This document shows, piece by piece, positions 1-8,115 of a DNA stretch of 64,000 bases. The stretch spans positions 1,612,001-1,676,000 of the forward strand of contig NZ_CP047028.1 of assembly GCF_009796865.1 (NCBI RefSeq). Reading direction: 5' to 3'. The position numbers and the translations under genes were made by a program. Below the pieces are notes generated by a model. It had not been told where the DNA came from, searched no databases, and was given only the letters and a program-made list of their open reading frames with translations. The DNA is from Formosa sp. L2A11 (GTDB lineage: Bacteria; Bacteroidota; Bacteroidia; Flavobacteriales; Flavobacteriaceae). How positions within the stretch are numbered: position 1 is the stretch's first letter; every line of letters begins with the position of its first letter.

Positions 1-23
1 TTTTTTTAGCACAACAAATTTTT

Positions 24-3000
24 ATGTACTTAATATTCGATACAGAAACTACAGGTTTACCAAAGCGTTGGAATGCACCAATTAGCGATACAGATAATTG
101 GCCAAGATGTATACAAATTGCTTGGCAACTGCACGACGAGCTTGGAAACTGCATAGAACATCAAGATTATTTGGTGAAGCCGGAAGGATTTAATATTCCT
201 TACGATGCAGAAAAAATTCATGGTATTTCTACCGAACTTGCCCAAGAACAAGGACTGCCTTTGTCTGAAGTTTTAGAGAAATTTAATGTTGCTCTAGGTA
301 AAACTAAGTTTGTTGTTGGTCAGAATGTAGGGTTCGACCTTAATATAATGGGGGCAGAATTTTATAGAGAAGATCTAGAAAATGAATTGCAGGAACTTCC
401 TGTTTTAGATACCTGTACAGAAATTACTGCAAAATTATGTCAGATTCCTGGAGGACGTGGAGGTAAATTTAAACTACCAACGTTAACAGAGTTGCATCAG
501 TTTTTGTTTAATAAACCTTTTGGAGATGCGCATAATGCCACTGCCGATGTGGAGGCTACAACACGTTGTTTCTTTGAGTTAATTCGAAGAAAAGAATATA
601 CTGTTGAAGCTTTAGATGTTCAGCCAGATTATTTCGAACGTTTCGATAAGGCCAACCCACAAGAGATTCAGTTAATTGGTTTAAAGCATATCAATTTACA
701 GAAGGCAAGTGCTAAAATTAATGCACGTTTACAAAAAGCACAGAGTACAGATCTTTCTGAAGCAGAAATAGAAGAAAATATTTCAACGTTAGAAGATGCT
801 AATTTTTCGCATTTACATAATCACACTCAATTATCAATATTACAATCTACTATAAGTATACCTAATTTAGTAGGTGCAGCAGCTAAGCATAATATGACGG
901 GTGTTGCGATAACCGATCATGCAAACATGATGGGGGCTTTTCACTTTGTAACGGCAGTTATTAATCATAATAAAGGTGTTCGTGCAAAAAACGAAGAAGC
1001 TATTGCAGCAGGTAAAAAGCCTGTGTTAAACGAAATGAAACCTATTTTAGGGAGTGAGTTTTTTGTTTGCGAGGATCATTTAGATAAAACAAGAAAAGAC
1101 AACGGGTACCAAATCGTTGTCTTTGCAAAAAATAAAAACGGGTATCATAATTTAGCGAAATTATCGTCTGCGGCATTTACAGATGGATTTTATTATGTGC
1201 CTAGAGTTGATAAAAAACTGATAGAACAATATAAAGAAGACCTTATTGTTTTAACCGGAAATTTATATGGAGAAGTACCTAGTAAGGTGCTTAATGTTGG
1301 AGAAAAACAAGCAGAAGAAGCTTTACTTTGGTGGAAGGAACAGTTTGGAGACGATTTGTATATTGAGTTAATGCGACATAATCAGGAAGATGAAGATCGT
1401 GTAAATCCTGTTTTAATAGCGTTTTCTAAAAAGCATAATATAAAGTTAATAGCTACAAATAATACCTATTATCTAGAAAAAGACGATGCCAATGCACATG
1501 ATGTTTTGTTATGTGTACGTGATGGTGAAAAGCAGGCAACTCCAATAGGTCGTGGTCGTGGTTACCGTTATGGTATGCCAAATCAAGAATATTACTTTAA
1601 GTCGCCAGATGAAATGAAGGCGCTTTTTAAAGATATTCCTGAAGCGATTACCAATATTCAAGAAATTGTAGATAAAATTGAAATCTACGAATTAGCACGT
1701 AGTGTCTTGTTGCCTAAATTCGATATTCCTGAAGAATTTCAATTTGCAGAAGACAATGTAGACGGTGGAAAGCGTGGAGAAAATGCCTTTTTAAAAGATA
1801 TGGCTTTTAAAGGAGCCAAAATTAGATATGGAGAAGAACTCTCTGAGGAAGTTGTTGAGCGTCTAAACTTTGAGCTTGAAGTTATTGAAAAAACAGGGTA
1901 TCCTGGATACTTCTTAATTGTAGAAGATTTTATTCGTGCAGCACGAAGAATAGGTGTTTCTGTTGGTCCAGGGCGTGGATCTGCAGCAGGGTCTGTAGTT
2001 GCGTATTGCCTTTGGATTACAAACATCGATCCGATGTTGTATAATCTGCTTTTCGAGCGTTTCTTAAATCCAGATCGTGTAAGTATGCCCGATATTGATA
2101 TTGATTTTGATGATGAAGGTCGAAGTCGAGTTATGGATTACGTTATCGAGAAATACGGAAGCAATCAGGTGGCTCAGATTATTACTTACGGTACCATGGC
2201 AGCTAAATCGTCTATTAGAGATACTGCACGTGTTTTAGATTTACCACTTTTTGAAGCCGATAGAATTGCGAAGTTGATTCCTAATATGTCTAAGCTGAAA
2301 AAAATATTTGCTTTAGATGAAAAGGGATTAAAAGAAAAATTTAAAGCAGAAGAATTAGAAAAGGTTAATGAACTTATAGGACTTGCAGATGGTGATAATC
2401 TAGAATCTATAACCTTAAACTTGGCAAGACGTTTAGAGGGTTCTGTTAGAAATACAGGAATCCATGCTTGTGGTGTAATTATTACGCCAGACGATATTAC
2501 TAAATTCGTTCCGGTGTCTTTGGCAAAAGATTCTAATTTATATGTCACACAGTTTGACAACTCGGTTGTAGAATCTGCTGGATTATTAAAAATGGACTTC
2601 TTGGGGTTAAAAACATTAACCCTAATTAAGGACACCGTAAAAATTATAAAAGCGAAACACGATATAGATTTAGATCCAGAATCTATTCCTTTAGACGATG
2701 TTAAAACATACGAGCTGTTCCAGCGCGGAGAAACAATTGGAGTGTTCCAGTATGAATCTCCAGGGATGCAGAAACACATGCAGTCCTTAAAGCCAACAGT
2801 TTTTGATGACCTTATTGCCATGAACGCCTTGTATAGACCGGGGCCAATGGAATATATTCCGAGTTTTATTAGAAGAAAACACGGTGAAGAAGAAATTGAG
2901 TACGATTTACCAGCGATGGAAGAGTACTTAAAAGAAACATACGGGATTACGGTTTACCAAGAGCAAGTAATGCTTTTGTCGCAAAAATTAGCAGATTTCA

Positions 3001-4412
3001 CGAAAGGTGAAGCCGATGTTTTGCGTAAGGCAATGGGTAAGAAACAGATTGCAGTACTTGATAAAATGAAGCCTAAATTCATTAGTCAAGCGAGTGAAAA
3101 AGGTCATGATCCTAAAAAATTAGATAAAATTTGGAAAGACTGGGAAGCCTTTGCGAGTTATGCCTTTAACAAATCTCACTCGACGTGTTATGCGTGGATT
3201 GCATATCAAACCGCATATTTAAAAGCGCATTACCCTGCAGAATATATGGCGGCTGTTTTATCGAATAATATGAACGATATTAAACAGGTTGCATTCTTTA
3301 TGGAAGAGTGTAAACGTATGAAATTGAGTGTGCTTGGTCCAGATGTGAACGAGTCTTTTTATAAATTCTCTGTAAACGATGAGTATGCCGTGCGTTTTGG
3401 AATGGGAGCAGTAAAAGGTGTTGGTCATGGTGCTGTTATGACTATTGTTGAAAACAGAAAAGAAGGAGGTCCATATAAATCTATTTTCGATTTTGCTAAA
3501 CGTATAGATTTGCGAGCTGCAAATAAAAAAGCGTTTGAAAGTCTTGCTTTGGCAGGAGGATTTGATTGTTTCTCAGATACACACCGATCTCAGTATTTTC
3601 AAGATGAAGGCGATGGTATTACGTTCTTAGAAAAAGCAGTTAAATACGGAAGTAAGCATCAAGAAAACGAAAATTCTGCACAGGTAAGTTTATTTGGAGA
3701 AGCAAGTGATGTGCAAATAGAAGAGCCTTTAGTCCCGCCTGCAGACGAGTGGGGGAATATGGAGAAACTTGCAAGAGAGAAAGAAGTTGTTGGTATTTAT
3801 ATTTCGGGACATCCGTTAGATGATTTTAAGATTGAAATGAAAAATTTCTGTAATGCAAATTTAAGTATGTTCAGAAATTTAGAAACATGTTTAAATGCCG
3901 AGCTAACTTTTGGTGGTGTAATTACTGATGTGCAACACCGTGTAAGTAAACAAGGTAAAGGTTGGGCTTTGTTTACAATAGATGATTATTTTGATAGTTA
4001 TGAATTCAGAATATTTGGAGAAGATTATTTAAAATTCAGACACTTTTTTGTAGTAAATAGTTTTGTTCATGTAAAAACCTTTGTTCGTGAAGGTTGGGTA
4101 AATAAGGATACAGGAAAGAAAAGTGATCCAAGAATTCAGTTTAATAGTTTTCAGCTGTTACACGATGTTATGGATCAATATGCAAAGAAATTATCTATTC
4201 AGTTAAGTATAAAAGATTTAACAGAAAATAAAATTAAAAACTTAAAACAATTGCTAGACGACCATTTCGGAACTAAATTACTTAATTTCTTGGTTTATGA
4301 TCAAGAAGATAAAGTAAAGTTGCCTATGGTAAGTAGAAAGCAAAAAATAACAATTTCGCAAGAATTATTGCATGCCCTGGACGATCAAAATGTGTTTTAT
4401 AAGTTAAATTAG
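24..4412 (+). CDS. dnaE: DNA polymerase III alpha subunit with fused N-terminal proofreading exonuclease
   Basis: Replicative DNA polymerase of 1462 aa, longer than the roughly 1160 aa of E. coli DnaE because a DnaQ-type 3'-5' exonuclease is fused in front. The exonuclease spans about residues 1-185, with the DxE motif at D6/E8 (FDTETTGL), a second motif GQNVGFDLN and an HNATADVE ExoIII-epsilon motif. A PHP domain begins near F261 (FSHLHNHTQLS). The polymerase active site is PDIDIDFDDEG with D690, D692 and D694. A sliding-clamp binding motif QVSLFG lies at 1220-1225 and an OB-fold follows near 1290-1370. The ATG at 24 puts the first exonuclease beta-strand directly at the N-terminus, so the start is well supported. 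The exonuclease is N-terminal, not inserted in the PHP domain, so this is a DnaE-type enzyme and not PolC. Confidence 0.97.
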   Translation: MYLIFDTETTGLPKRWNAPISDTDNWPRCIQIAWQLHDELGNCIEHQDYLVKPEGFNIPYDAEKIHGISTELAQEQGLPLSEVLEKFNVALGKTKFVVGQNVGFDLNIMGAEFYREDLENELQELPVLDTCTEITAKLCQIPGGRGGKFKLPTLTELHQFLFNKPFGDAHNATADVEATTRCFFELIRRKEYTVEALDVQPDYFERFDKANPQEIQLIGLKHINLQKASAKINARLQKAQSTDLSEAEIEENISTLEDANFSHLHNHTQLSILQSTISIPNLVGAAAKHNMTGVAITDHANMMGAFHFVTAVINHNKGVRAKNEEAIAAGKKPVLNEMKPILGSEFFVCEDHLDKTRKDNGYQIVVFAKNKNGYHNLAKLSSAAFTDGFYYVPRVDKKLIEQYKEDLIVLTGNLYGEVPSKVLNVGEKQAEEALLWWKEQFGDDLYIELMRHNQEDEDRVNPVLIAFSKKHNIKLIATNNTYYLEKDDANAHDVLLCVRDGEKQATPIGRGRGYRYGMPNQEYYFKSPDEMKALFKDIPEAITNIQEIVDKIEIYELARSVLLPKFDIPEEFQFAEDNVDGGKRGENAFLKDMAFKGAKIRYGEELSEEVVERLNFELEVIEKTGYPGYFLIVEDFIRAARRIGVSVGPGRGSAAGSVVAYCLWITNIDPMLYNLLFERFLNPDRVSMPDIDIDFDDEGRSRVMDYVIEKYGSNQVAQIITYGTMAAKSSIRDTARVLDLPLFEADRIAKLIPNMSKLKKIFALDEKGLKEKFKAEELEKVNELIGLADGDNLESITLNLARRLEGSVRNTGIHACGVIITPDDITKFVPVSLAKDSNLYVTQFDNSVVESAGLLKMDFLGLKTLTLIKDTVKIIKAKHDIDLDPESIPLDDVKTYELFQRGETIGVFQYESPGMQKHMQSLKPTVFDDLIAMNALYRPGPMEYIPSFIRRKHGEEEIEYDLPAMEEYLKETYGITVYQEQVMLLSQKLADFTKGEADVLRKAMGKKQIAVLDKMKPKFISQASEKGHDPKKLDKIWKDWEAFASYAFNKSHSTCYAWIAYQTAYLKAHYPAEYMAAVLSNNMNDIKQVAFFMEECKRMKLSVLGPDVNESFYKFSVNDEYAVRFGMGAVKGVGHGAVMTIVENRKEGGPYKSIFDFAKRIDLRAANKKAFESLALAGGFDCFSDTHRSQYFQDEGDGITFLEKAVKYGSKHQENENSAQVSLFGEASDVQIEEPLVPPADEWGNMEKLAREKEVVGIYISGHPLDDFKIEMKNFCNANLSMFRNLETCLNAELTFGGVITDVQHRVSKQGKGWALFTIDDYFDSYEFRIFGEDYLKFRHFFVVNSFVHVKTFVREGWVNKDTGKKSDPRIQFNSFQLLHDVMDQYAKKLSIQLSIKDLTENKIKNLKQLLDDHFGTKLLNFLVYDQEDKVKLPMVSRKQKITISQELLHALDDQNVFYKLN

Positions 4413-4500
4413 ATTAACTTTATTAAAAATCATCAATTAAGACAATTTGGCAATAAATAAAACAAATAGTCGCCGTGTAAGGTTTGGCAGAATTTTTGAC

Positions 4501-4508
4501 TAATTTTG
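4501..4508 (+). promoter_or_regulatory. Candidate -7 promoter box for trxA
   Basis: TAATTTTG matches the Bacteroidota -7 consensus TAnnTTTG and lies 39 bp upstream of the trxA start codon. A TTTG lies upstream at 4483-4486, but the 14-bp spacing is shorter than the usual 17-23, so the -33 element is doubtful. Confidence 0.4.
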
Positions 4509-4547
4509 TGTAATAAGATAAGAAGTAGAACTTTTAAAATAAAAATA

Positions 4548-4865
4548 ATGGCATTAGAAATAACAGACGCAAACTTTGAGGAAATGGTATTAAAAAGTGA
4601 CAAACCAGTAGTAGTAGATTTTTGGGCTGCTTGGTGTGGTCCTTGTCGTATGGTAGGTCCTATTATTGATGAAATTAGTACAGAATACGATGGTAAAGCT
4701 GTAGTTGGAAAAGTAGATGTTGATGCAAATCAAGATTTTGCTTCTAAATATAGTGTACGTAATATTCCTACTGTTTTGGTATTTCAAAACGGAGAAGTTG
4801 TAGAACGTCAAGTAGGTGTAGCACCTAAAAAATCATATACAGACGCTATCGATAAGCTTTTGTAA
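4548..4865 (+). CDS. trxA: Thioredoxin
   Basis: A 105-aa cytoplasmic thioredoxin that reduces protein disulfides. The active site WCGPC sits at residues 29-33 (C30 and C33) after the conserved VVDFWAAWCGPC strand, and the cis-proline loop is NIPTVLVF. Length is typical. I start at the ATG at 4548 (MALEITDANF). A longer reading frame reaches back to 4506, but it adds 14 lysine/arginine-rich residues that thioredoxins lack and would begin inside the candidate promoter. The gene ends 28 bp before an intrinsic terminator, so it is probably transcribed alone. Confidence 0.97.
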   Translation: MALEITDANFEEMVLKSDKPVVVDFWAAWCGPCRMVGPIIDEISTEYDGKAVVGKVDVDANQDFASKYSVRNIPTVLVFQNGEVVERQVGVAPKKSYTDAIDKLL

Positions 4866-4893
4866 TCGCATTAAAACAATATAACATGTAATT

Positions 4894-4928
4894 AAAGGTT
4901 TGGCTTAGTGCTAAACCTTTTTTATTTT
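4894..4928 (+). terminator. Intrinsic terminator of trxA
   Basis: The arms AAAGGTTT and AAACCTTT enclose an 11-nt loop and are followed by a T-rich run (TTTTTATTTTT). It lies just after trxA and before the DUF58 gene. Confidence 0.8.
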
Positions 4929-4949
4929 TAGATGGTAATAAAAAAAATC

Positions 4950-5879
4950 ATGGATTTAAAAGAAGAATTACAACATGTAGGCGGGTTTGTTAATCTAGAA
5001 TTATTGGCTAAACAAGTTGTAGAAGGTTTTATAGCAGGTATGCATAAAAGTCCGTTTCATGGTTTTTCTGCTGAATTTGCTGAACATAAAATTTACAATC
5101 AAGGAGAAAGTACAAAACATATAGATTGGAAACTGTTTGCTAAAACAGATAAGTTATACACTAAGCGTTACGACGAAGAGACGAACTTGCGTTGCCATCT
5201 TATTATAGATAATAGTAGTTCGATGCATTATCCAGACCTTCAAGATTTTTCAATAAATAAATTAAATAAAATTGCATTTTCAGCATTAGCTTCAGCATCT
5301 ATAATGCATATGCTTAAACGTCAGCGTGATGCTGTGGGGTTAAGTGTATATAGTAATACTTACGATTATTATGCACCGGAAAAAGGGAGTGATAGGCATC
5401 ATCATATGTTGTTAAACGAGTTAGAGCGTGTGGTTTTATCCAGGCCTAAGGCTAAAACTACAGATACTTATACCTATTTACATCATATTGCAGAAAAGCT
5501 TCATAAACGCTCTTTAATTGTTTTGTTTACAGATATGTTTCAGGAGTCTGCAAATAAAGACCAATTGTTTGAAGCCTTGCGCCATTTAAAATATAATAAG
5601 CATGAAGTTGTATTGTTTCATGTGTTTGATAAAGAGAAAGAAAAACGCTTTAATTTCGATAATACGCCAAAACGATTTGTAGATGTAGAGACAGGTACGC
5701 ATATAAATGTGTACGCCGAAAATATAAAAGAGACCTACGAAAATGAAATTTCAGTCTATTTTGAAGCTTTAAAACTAAAATGTACGCAGTATAAAATAAA
5801 ATATGTCGAGGCAGATATTAACGAAAATTTCGATAACATATTGACAGCCTTTATGGTAGAACGCTCAGGTTTTTTGTAA
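4950..5879 (+). CDS. DUF58 domain protein
   Basis: A 309-aa cytoplasmic protein of the DUF58 family (vWA-like fold), often found with MoxR AAA ATPases. The DUF58 signature is visible: a basic HKSPFHGFSAEF segment, then HIDWKLFAKTDKLYTKRYDEE, then a vWA-type metal-site strand HLIIDNSSSMHY (DxSxS). A second strand SLIVLFTDMF resembles the vWA TD motif. No membrane segment is visible. I prefer the ATG at 4950 (MDLKEELQHVGGF) over 4932, which adds a non-conserved MVIKKI. The molecular function of such proteins is unknown, and no MoxR gene is adjacent in this window. Confidence 0.85.
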   Translation: MDLKEELQHVGGFVNLELLAKQVVEGFIAGMHKSPFHGFSAEFAEHKIYNQGESTKHIDWKLFAKTDKLYTKRYDEETNLRCHLIIDNSSSMHYPDLQDFSINKLNKIAFSALASASIMHMLKRQRDAVGLSVYSNTYDYYAPEKGSDRHHHMLLNELERVVLSRPKAKTTDTYTYLHHIAEKLHKRSLIVLFTDMFQESANKDQLFEALRHLKYNKHEVVLFHVFDKEKEKRFNFDNTPKRFVDVETGTHINVYAENIKETYENEISVYFEALKLKCTQYKIKYVEADINENFDNILTAFMVERSGFL

Positions 5880-5912
5880 TACACATTAGTTCTAAAAAAG
5901 TTTAAATATTTA

Positions 5913-5943
5913 TTTGTGTAATTCAAAAAGGAGTGTATATTTG
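5913..5943 (+). promoter_or_regulatory. Promoter of first tRNA-Asp
   Basis: TTTG at 5913-5916, a 19-bp spacer, then TATATTTG at 5936-5943. This fits the Bacteroidota -33/-7 consensus (TTTG, N17-23, TAnnTTTG). Transcription would begin about 12 bp before the mature tRNA. Confidence 0.75.
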
Positions 5944-5961
5944 CACTCGCAATAACGCAAC

Positions 5962-6035
5962 GGTCTGGTAGTTCAGCTGGTTAGAATACCTGCCTGTCAC
6001 GCAGGGGGTCGCGGGTTCGAGTCCCGTCCAGACCG
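5962..6035 (+). tRNA. tRNA-Asp (GTC)
   Basis: A 74-nt cloverleaf. The acceptor GGTCTGG pairs with CCAGACC and the discriminator base is G, as expected for tRNA-Asp. The anticodon stem CCTGC/GCAGG encloses the loop CTGTCAC with anticodon GTC. The T arm is GCGGGTTCGAGTCCCGT. CCA is not encoded. Confidence 0.97.
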
Positions 6036-6046
6036 CTATATTGCTT

Positions 6047-6073
6047 AAAGCTCCATTCTTGGAGCTTTTTTTT
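6047..6073 (+). terminator. Terminator of first tRNA-Asp
   Basis: AAGCTCC and GGAGCTT flank a 6-nt loop and are followed by a run of T. It lies 11 nt past the tRNA 3' end. Confidence 0.9.
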
Positions 6074-6323
6074 GCAATAAAAAGTAGTTGTGTTGTTTAG
6101 ATAGGTTTAGCGCTTATCTAAGGTTTACGTTGTTAAACCAATGAAAGGCTTTCCTTTTTTCATACATTGAAAACAGGGATGCTTTTTTATTTTAAGACCA
6201 TTTGGTTTTATATATAGAAATTTTTTTTAGTCGTAAATATTTGTAAATGTATAAGTTAACTTTGTAATGAAAGATAATAGTGAAAAATATTACTTTTTAT
6301 AGCTGAGTTGTTAGAAAAGAGTG

Positions 6324-6331
6324 TATCTTTG
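6324..6331 (+). promoter_or_regulatory. -7 promoter box of second tRNA-Asp
   Basis: TATCTTTG fits TAnnTTTG and lies exactly 388 bp from the box of copy 1. The matching -33 TTTG is not preserved at the same spacing, so the second copy may be expressed differently. Confidence 0.6.
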
Positions 6332-6349
6332 CAGTCGCAATAATGCAAC

Positions 6350-6423
6350 GGTCTGGTAGTTCAGCTGGTTAGAATACCTGCCTGTCACGCAGGGGGTCGC
6401 GGGTTCGAGTCCCGTCCAGACCG
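6350..6423 (+). tRNA. tRNA-Asp (GTC), second copy
   Basis: Identical in sequence to the tRNA at 5962-6035, with the same GTC anticodon and G discriminator. It forms part of the tandem duplication. Confidence 0.97.
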
Positions 6424-6434
6424 CTATATTGCTT

Positions 6435-6461
6435 AAAGCTCCATTCTTGGAGCTTTTTTTT
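6435..6461 (+). terminator. Terminator of second tRNA-Asp
   Basis: Same hairpin as at 6047-6073: AAGCTCC/GGAGCTT followed by a T run. Confidence 0.9.
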
Positions 6462-6691
6462 GCAATAAAAAGTAGTTGTGTTGTTTAGATAGGTTTAGCG
6501 CTTATCTAAGGTTTACGTTGTTAAACCAATGAAAGGCTTTCCTTTTTTCATACATTGAAAATAGGGATGCTTTTTTATTTTAGGATAGTTCTATTCTCAT
6601 TTTATTCAAAAAAGGCATGCTTGGTAATCCTAATGTCTAAGTAGCTTGTTATATACTCTAGTGTTAAAAATCTTCTTTAAATAAAATTTAA

Positions 6692-7115
6692 AAGAATTTA
6701 ATAGCCTACGACGATAATGGTAATCCGAAAACATGGTGTTTTATGAAGATGAATACGATTATGAAACCGATGAATATTGGGAAAAAGAATGTACTGCAGA
6801 AATTAAATATGACGAAGCACCTAATCCTTATTATTATACATTAGAACTGCGGGTGTTGTTGATGCGTTAGATAAGGTTAAATTAAATTTTAGTATCACGC
6901 AATCTTCAGAGATTGTAAAGGCTAAGCTTTTGTTTCCTTTAAATAATCCTTCTCAAGTTATTTATAGAAATCAAGAAAATGAAATTGTACTTACCTTAAA
7001 TGCAAATTATGTTTATGATGATGATAATTATCCAAAATCTGCAACTTTAACTTCTGTAGATTCTAGATATGATGAGAGTACTTCATTAACACTTATATAT
7101 AGCTACGTAAACTAA
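6692..7115 (+). pseudogene. Frameshifted remnant of a hypothetical lipoprotein-type gene
   Basis: Coding-like sequence is spread over shifting frames. One frame reads NLIAYDDNGNPKTW. A second continues VFYEDEYDYETDEYWEKE and KYDEAPNPYYYTLE, then runs to a stop at about 6870. A third picks up near 6848 with AGVVDALDKVKLNF and runs to a stop at 7113-7115, ending TLIYSYVN. Together they look like the C-terminal half of a secreted Bacteroidota protein with YD-type repeats. There is no start or signal peptide, so at least two frameshifts and a 5' truncation are needed. The family is not recognised. The 5' edge lies about 110 bp after the tRNA duplication, so both may stem from one rearrangement. 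Confidence 0.7.
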
Positions 7116-7157
7116 AATTTAGAGTTTAGTTTATCTATAATAGTTCCATTTATTACT

Positions 7158-7200
7158 AAAAAAACTGAATTACAAATCTAGGTTCGTAATTCAGTTTTTT
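7158..7200. terminator. Bidirectional intrinsic terminator
   Basis: The 15-bp arms run AAAAAACTGAATTAC and GTAATTCAGTTTTTT around a 12-nt loop, with T runs on both strands. It separates the plus-strand pseudogene from the converging minus-strand transglutaminase operon. Confidence 0.9.
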
Positions 7201-7225
7201 GTTTTTAATATATTTTTTATCAGAA

Positions 7226-8113
7226 TTAAGCCGGTCTAATATCTACGGCTACATTCATTTTGTTTTTTCCTGTACTATATACTACGCCTTTTAATGGTGG
7301 TACATCGTAATAATCTCTTCCCCAAGACACTGTAATGTGTTGGTTTTTTGGAATCTGATTGTTTGTTGGGTCAAAATCTATCCAGCCAAATGTTGGTATG
7401 TACACAGAAAACCAAGCGTGAGAAGCATCTGTTCCTACTAATTTTTCTTTTCCTGGAGGCGGTAATGTTTCTATATAACCACTAACATAGCGTGCGGGTA
7501 ATCCCATAGAGCGTACACAAGCTATAGCAATTTGTGCAAAATCTTGACATACACCTTTCTTGGCTTTTATTACTTCTTGTATGGGAGTTGCAATGGTACT
7601 AAATTCTGAGTCGAATTTAAATTCTTTAAAAATACGTTGCATCAATTCAAAAGCAGCTTCAAAAATGGGTCTGTCTGGTTTAAAAGATTTTTCAGCATAA
7701 GCCTTAACTTCAGGCGATATTTGGGCTATGAAAATAGATTCTAATATAAATTGCTTAATGTCTATAAACTCTTTATTATTTGTCTTTAAAATAGCTAAAC
7801 CTTCTTTTAAGGTTACGGTTTTTCCTGTTTCCGAATCTTCAATATGTGGTTGCAGTTCATAATCTCTTTCAATGATGCTTTTTGCTGTAACTTTTAATTT
7901 TTTATGTGGTTTTTGAATAGAAAATCGTGTAATTGTGTTTCCAAAAAAATCTAAGCGATCAGTAATTTCAGATGGCTCTGGACTTATTTCAAGTTCATAG
8001 TCTAAAAGCGTTTGGCCCAACATTGTTTTGGGCTTTAATGTTGCGATATTATGACAAAAGGTTACGCCACTATCATAATCGTAGCTAGTTGTATGTGAGA
8101 CTTTAAATTTCAT
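7226..8113 (-). CDS. Transglutaminase-like cysteine protease/transferase
   Basis: A 295-aa protein with the bacterial transglutaminase-like N-terminal domain (about residues 1-85) and a transglutaminase core. The catalytic triad is visible: C189 in GVCQDFAQ, H232 in ASHAWFSVY and D247 in IDFDPTNN. There is no signal peptide, so it is probably cytoplasmic. It is the last gene of a minus-strand operon, only 2 bp from the upstream ATP-grasp/alpha-E gene. In such clusters this enzyme is predicted to cut or form amide bonds in peptides made by the neighbouring ligase. That role is inferred from gene association, and the substrate is unknown. Confidence 0.9.
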   Translation of the reverse strand: MKFKVSHTTSYDYDSGVTFCHNIATLKPKTMLGQTLLDYELEISPEPSEITDRLDFFGNTITRFSIQKPHKKLKVTAKSIIERDYELQPHIEDSETGKTVTLKEGLAILKTNNKEFIDIKQFILESIFIAQISPEVKAYAEKSFKPDRPIFEAAFELMQRIFKEFKFDSEFSTIATPIQEVIKAKKGVCQDFAQIAIACVRSMGLPARYVSGYIETLPPPGKEKLVGTDASHAWFSVYIPTFGWIDFDPTNNQIPKNQHITVSWGRDYYDVPPLKGVVYSTGKNKMNVAVDIRPA

Positions 8114-8115
8114 AA

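Larger units (their letters stand above)
5931..6194 (+). repeat. tRNA-Asp direct duplication, copy 1
   Basis: First copy of a 264-bp direct repeat, offset 388 bp from the second (6319-6582). It carries the -7 promoter box, the tRNA, its terminator and about 120 bp of downstream DNA. From the tRNA onward the copies differ by one transition that I can see (CAGGGATG versus TAGGGATG). In the promoter-proximal 30 bp several bases differ. The tail holds small inverted repeats (GGTTTA/TAAACC and CAATG/CATTG). The 124 bp between the copies (6195-6318) show no gene. Confidence 0.9.
6319..6582 (+). repeat. tRNA-Asp direct duplication, copy 2
   Basis: Second copy of the 264-bp repeat described at 5931-6194. 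It is nearly identical from the tRNA onward. Homology ends abruptly after the shared tract TTTTTTATTTTA. The sequence beyond (6583-6691) has no recognisable gene. Confidence 0.9.

Noticed and set aside
2186-2821. 211-aa minus-strand frame inside dnaE
   Set aside because: It lies antisense to the polymerase core, has no domain signature and reflects codon usage of the real gene.
6930-7115. 61-aa frame as an independent gene
   Set aside because: Its reading continues upstream without a start and joins coding-like sequence in other frames, so it is the tail of a pseudogene.
5962-7115. tRNA-Asp pair as attachment sites of a genomic island
   Set aside because: Only 388 bp separate the copies, there is no integrase, and the repeat covers the whole gene plus flanks, which fits duplication better than att sites.
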